This document shows, one piece after another, positions 8,501 through 11,148 of a stretch of 11,148 bases of DNA. The notes beneath the pieces are model-generated. The model saw only the letters and a program-made list of their open reading frames with translations. It had not been told where the DNA came from and ran no database searches. This stretch comes from Spongiicolonus versatilis (GTDB lineage Bacteria > Pseudomonadota > Gammaproteobacteria > Arenicellales > Spongiicolonaceae). Position 1 is the stretch's first letter. Each line of letters begins with the position of its first letter. The stretch is taken from NCBI GenBank assembly GCA_028286165.1, contig JAPYMU010000136.1, forward strand, positions 1-11,148, in the 5' to 3' direction. The position numbers and the translations under genes were made by a program.

Positions 8501-9838
8501 GTGGCACTAAAAACAATACACCCGAATTCCTACTGGGCAGCGACAGCCGGCGAAGAGGTGGCGGCCGCGGCCCTGGTCGGTGAGCATGATGCAGATGTGG
8601 CCGTGGTGGGCGGCGGGTTTACCGGTTTGCGGGCGGCGTTGCTGCTGGCCGAGTCCGGCGCGCAAGTGACGGTGGTGGAGGCGGCGCGAATGGGCTGGGG
8701 TGCATCGGGGCGCAACGGCGGGCAGGTGAATCCGCTGTTGCCGTTGAACACGCCGCAGGACATTGCGCGCATGTATGGCAGAAAATTTTCCGAGCGCATC
8801 GTTCAGGCCACGGTGGAATGCGCGGATGAACTTTTCAATTTTATTCACCGCCGCCAAATCGATTGCCAAGCGCGGCAGAATGGCTGGTTGCGGGTTGCAC
8901 ACTGCCGGAGCGCGGCGGAAAAAATGCGCCGTCACAGTGAACGCTGGCGCGAGGCCGGCGCTCAAATTGAATTTCTAAGCGGCGGCGAATTAAGCCGCGC
9001 GCTGGGCTCCAATTTTTTTGCGCTGGGCGCGCTGGCGGCCAGGGGCGGCTGCATTCACCCATTGCGCTATGCGCGGGAACTTGCGCGCCGGGCAGCCTCG
9101 GCAGGCGCGGCGCTTTATACTGAAAGCCCGGCCCTGTCAATGCACAAAAAAAACAGTGCGTGGGTATTGCAGACTCCGGAAGGACAGGTGCGGGCGAAGC
9201 AAATCATTCTGTGCACCAACGGTTACGCCGACCAATTATTTCCGCGCCTGGCAAATTCCATCATCGCCTTAACTTCAGTGCAGGCCGCCACCCGGCCGCT
9301 GGCACCGGCGACGACACGCGATATTTTGCCCGGCGGGCGCACCTTTGCCGACACCCGGAGAACCATTTTTTACGGCCGCTGCGAGCCCGACCATCGATTC
9401 TTAATCGGCAGCCTGGGAAAATTCGGCAGCGACGGAGCCGCGGCGGATTTCCGCATATTGCGCACTGAGGCGGAAAAAATTTTCCCGCGCCTGCGCGGTG
9501 CAAAATGGGAATACCAATGGGGCGGGCGCCTCGCCGTCACCCACGACCGCGTCCCCCACCTGCACGAGCCGGCTCCGGGGTTGCTGGCCGGGTTGGGCTA
9601 CAGCGGCCGCGGCGTGGCCATGGCAAATCTGATGGGGCGGGTGCTGGCCGAGCGCGCCATGGGCAAACCGCCGGCGGAAGCGGTTTTCCCGACCACGTCG
9701 TTGAAAAACCACCCTTTTTCCCGCCTCAAATTCCCGGGGGTGCCGCTGGCCATGGGCTGGATGCGCCTGCGGGACCGCCGGGAAACCCGCCAACAGCGGC
9801 ATTTTTCAGGCCGCCCCGCCAGGCAAATAAACAGTTGA
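8501..9838 (+). CDS. FAD-dependent amine/amino acid oxidoreductase (DAO family, DadA/PuuB-like)
   Basis: Member of the DAO fold that oxidises the C-N bond of an amine or amino acid using FAD. It has 445 residues. The dinucleotide fold runs from about residue 32 to 60, with GGGFTG at 37-42 and an acidic Glu60 for the ribose. It is followed by GWGASGRNGGQV at 65-76, a signature of the PuuB/glycine oxidase/DadA branch. ILCTNGY (236-242) and GYSGRGVAMANLMG (366-379) complete the FAD site. No signal peptide is seen. The start is a GTG with a weak GAGAG only 2 nt upstream; no earlier in-frame start was found. The TauA-like transporter follows after 58 bp, suggesting an imported amine as substrate. 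A taurine dehydrogenase large subunit (TauY) is one candidate, gamma-glutamylputrescine oxidase another; sequence alone does not decide. Confidence 0.88.
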   Translation: MALKTIHPNSYWAATAGEEVAAAALVGEHDADVAVVGGGFTGLRAALLLAESGAQVTVVEAARMGWGASGRNGGQVNPLLPLNTPQDIARMYGRKFSERIVQATVECADELFNFIHRRQIDCQARQNGWLRVAHCRSAAEKMRRHSERWREAGAQIEFLSGGELSRALGSNFFALGALAARGGCIHPLRYARELARRAASAGAALYTESPALSMHKKNSAWVLQTPEGQVRAKQIILCTNGYADQLFPRLANSIIALTSVQAATRPLAPATTRDILPGGRTFADTRRTIFYGRCEPDHRFLIGSLGKFGSDGAAADFRILRTEAEKIFPRLRGAKWEYQWGGRLAVTHDRVPHLHEPAPGLLAGLGYSGRGVAMANLMGRVLAERAMGKPPAEAVFPTTSLKNHPFSRLKFPGVPLAMGWMRLRDRRETRQQRHFSGRPARQINS

Positions 9839-9864
9839 CATTTGCCGCCGGCCGGTTTTATGTT
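9835..9864 (+). promoter_or_regulatory. Predicted promoter for the TauA-like transporter operon
   Basis: A perfect TTGACA (9835-9840) and TATGTT (9859-9864) are separated by 18 nt. The -35 box includes the TGA stop of the oxidoreductase gene. A second GTTGACA at 9862-9868 repeats the first at a distance of 28 bp. Transcription would begin near 9871, giving a leader of about 26 nt that carries the AGAGGA ribosome binding site (9884-9889), 7 nt before the ATG. Confidence 0.5.
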
Positions 9865-9896
9865 GACAACCCACTCACCCACTAGAGGACACATTC

Positions 9897-10910
9897 ATGA
9901 AAATCCTGTCTATTTTTGCACGGCTTACCGTGGCGGTTGCATTTCTGTTTACCGCCCTTTTCTCCATCACCACCCCGGTGCGTGCGCAAGCGATGCCGGA
10001 TGAGGTGACGGTCGCCTACTTCCTGGAATGGCCCTCGCCTAACCTTTACTTCAAAGCCAGCAAGCGCTTTGAGGAGGAGATGGGCGTCAAAGTGAACTGG
10101 CGCTCTTTTGGCAACGGCAACGAAATGTCCGCGGCCATGGCGTCCGGGGATGTGCAAATTGCCTATTCCCAAGGTCTGGTGCCTTTTGTGGTTGCCGTGA
10201 CCAAGGGCCTGCCGATTAAACTCGTCAGCGTCGCGGTTTCCTACGCCGAGAACGACAACTGCATCATCCGCAACGATTCCGGGATTACCCAGAAAAACGC
10301 CACCGAGTTGCACGGCAAGAAAGTCGCCACGCCCATCGGCAATGTGACGCATTATAAATTTCTGCGCACAATGGACCACCTGAAAGTCGACCCCGACAAG
10401 ATGACGGTTCTGCAGATGAACCCCCCCGAAGGCGCGGCCGCGCTTGCGCGGGGCGATGTGGTGATGGCCTGCGGTTTTGGCGGCGCGCTGCAAAGGATGA
10501 AAAGATACGGCAAGCCGCTGATGACCGCCAAAGAGCAGGAGGCCATTGGCATCCGCGTCTTTGACATCGTTTCGGTGACCGAGGATTTCGCCGACAAATA
10601 CCCTGACCTGCTGGTGAAATTCCTGCAGATCACCGAAGACGCCAACAACATGTTCCGCGAAGACCCGAACAAGTACCTGCCGGTCATTGCCAAGCAGTCC
10701 GGGCAGAGTCTGGATGACGCGCGCAACATGGTTGACCTGTTCTACTTTCCCACCCGCAAAGAACAGTTGTCGCGGGCGTGGATGCGCAAAACCGTGAAAA
10801 ACTTCATCAATGAGGTGGCGCAGTTCTATGTTGACTCGGGCACGATCCCCGAGAAACTGGATGACTACGGCCCCACCATTGACCGGAGTTTCATGAGGAA
10901 AGTCAAGTAA
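9897..10910 (+). CDS. tauA: Periplasmic substrate-binding protein of an ABC transporter, taurine (TauA)-like
   Basis: Captures a small organic solute in the periplasm and delivers it to an ABC importer. The 337-residue protein starts with a classical signal peptide: MKILSIFARL, a hydrophobic core to about residue 24, then a VRA or AQA cleavage site at 30-32. The mature part has EVTVAYFLEWPSPN (36-49), EMSAAMASGDVQIAYSQGLVPF (76-97) and AVSYAENDNC (113-122), followed by PPEGAAALARGDVVMACGFGG (176-196). From memory these closely resemble TauA-type proteins of alphaproteobacteria, within the NMT1/sulfonate-binding superfamily. AGAGGA precedes the ATG by 7 nt, and an ABC ATPase gene follows. A family-level call is safe. 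Taurine is the best guess for the ligand; other sulfonates or amines remain possible. Confidence 0.85.
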   Translation: MKILSIFARLTVAVAFLFTALFSITTPVRAQAMPDEVTVAYFLEWPSPNLYFKASKRFEEEMGVKVNWRSFGNGNEMSAAMASGDVQIAYSQGLVPFVVAVTKGLPIKLVSVAVSYAENDNCIIRNDSGITQKNATELHGKKVATPIGNVTHYKFLRTMDHLKVDPDKMTVLQMNPPEGAAALARGDVVMACGFGGALQRMKRYGKPLMTAKEQEAIGIRVFDIVSVTEDFADKYPDLLVKFLQITEDANNMFREDPNKYLPVIAKQSGQSLDDARNMVDLFYFPTRKEQLSRAWMRKTVKNFINEVAQFYVDSGTIPEKLDDYGPTIDRSFMRKVK

Positions 10911-10942
10911 CCACCGGCTTTCTTCAACTACGGGCAACCGGA

Positions 10943-10981
10943 AACAGCGCGGTTTGCAACTCGCATGCCGCGCTGTTTTTT
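10943..10981 (+). terminator. Intrinsic terminator or attenuator after the binding-protein gene
   Basis: AACAGCGCGG (10943-10952) and CCGCGCTGTT (10968-10977) form a perfect 10-bp stem. The 15-nt loop can itself pair TGC with GCA. The stem runs into six T (10976-10981). It lies 32 bp after the stop codon and about 70 bp before the next gene of the same transport system, so partial termination would give more binding protein than membrane components. Confidence 0.85.
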
Positions 10982-11001
10982 GTTAAGCTGACACCACCAT
11001 T

Positions 11002-11023
11002 CCGGGGCGCCCCGCGCCCCCGG
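11002..11023 (+). other. Second GC-rich hairpin in the transporter intergenic gap
   Basis: CCGGGGCGC (11002-11010) can pair with GCGCCCCCGG (11014-11023) across a CCC loop, with one bulged C. No T-run follows; an A-rich stretch leads to the ribosome binding site of the next gene. It could protect the downstream transcript end from degradation or tune ATPase translation. The 10911-11050 gap otherwise holds only the terminator, with no convincing promoter. Confidence 0.45.
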
Positions 11024-11050
11024 CAAAAACAAAACACGAGGAGGAAAACC

Positions 11051-11148
11051 ATGAGCGGACTTTCCCTGCAAAACATCGACATGGTCTACAAACTGCCCGA
11101 CGGCGGCGAGGTGGAGGCCCTGCGCGATGTGTCTTTTAAGCTGGAGCC
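11051..11148 (+). CDS. ABC transporter ATP-binding protein, N-terminal fragment (TauB-like)
   Basis: Only the first 32 codons fall inside the window. MSGLSLQNIDMVYKLPDGGEVEALRDVSFKLE shows the standard opening of an importer ATPase: a first strand, an aromatic A-loop position (Tyr13), and the ALRDVSF turn that precedes the Walker A region. Walker A itself would lie beyond the right edge. A strong GAGGAGG lies 6 nt before the ATG. Position directly after a TauA-like binding-protein gene makes a TauB/SsuB-type ATPase likely. Confidence 0.85.
   Translation, partial: MSGLSLQNIDMVYKLPDGGEVEALRDVSFKLE

Noticed and set aside
9882..10937. Minus-strand open frame of 351 codons opposite the TauA-like gene
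   Set aside because: Covers the binding-protein gene almost exactly. The plus-strand product has a signal peptide and family motifs, whereas this one has none.

Overview
The window looks like GC-rich proteobacterial chromosome, probably a gammaproteobacterium (a betaproteobacterium is possible). The main evidence is the polyprenyl diphosphate synthase gene lying divergent from rplU-rpmA-obgE, with proB following obgE. The genus cannot be read from the sequence. Taurine-type transport genes would fit a marine or host-associated lifestyle, but that is inference.

Minus-strand block (6704 down to 1): rplU (L21), rpmA (L27), obgE (ribosome-assembly GTPase), proB (glutamate 5-kinase), clpX (unfoldase) and lon (protease, running off the left edge). 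Spacing is tight, and obgE and proB overlap by 4 bp. A near-consensus sigma70-type promoter precedes rplU, and a second one overlaps the proB stop codon and serves clpX. The block joins a ribosome/GTPase/proline cluster to a proteostasis pair. clpP, the usual gene before clpX, is absent from this position.

Boundary and accessory region (6839-8471, plus strand): an IspB-type polyprenyl synthase keeps both Asp-rich catalytic motifs but loses recognisable similarity near residue 268. Its frame then runs, without a stop, into a small gene with its own promoter and ribosome binding site. That small gene needs a -1 frameshift on an A6 run, followed 6 nt later by a potential hairpin, to give an 80-residue product. 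The product's stop overlaps (GTGA) a possible start of a second unrecognised gene, which encodes a coiled-coil protein with two predicted membrane helices. This two-gene module is the most unusual part of the window.

Right part (8501-11148, plus strand): a DadA/PuuB-type FAD-dependent amine oxidoreductase, then a TauA-like periplasmic binding protein with its own promoter, a strong intrinsic terminator or attenuator, a second GC hairpin, and the first 32 codons of an ABC transporter ATPase. Together these suggest uptake and oxidation of taurine or a related amine, although the substrate is not proven.

No rRNA, tRNA, CRISPR array or insertion sequence was recognised. No gene-free stretch exceeds 300 bases; the longest are 6705-6838 (divergent promoter region) and 10911-11050 (terminator and second hairpin).
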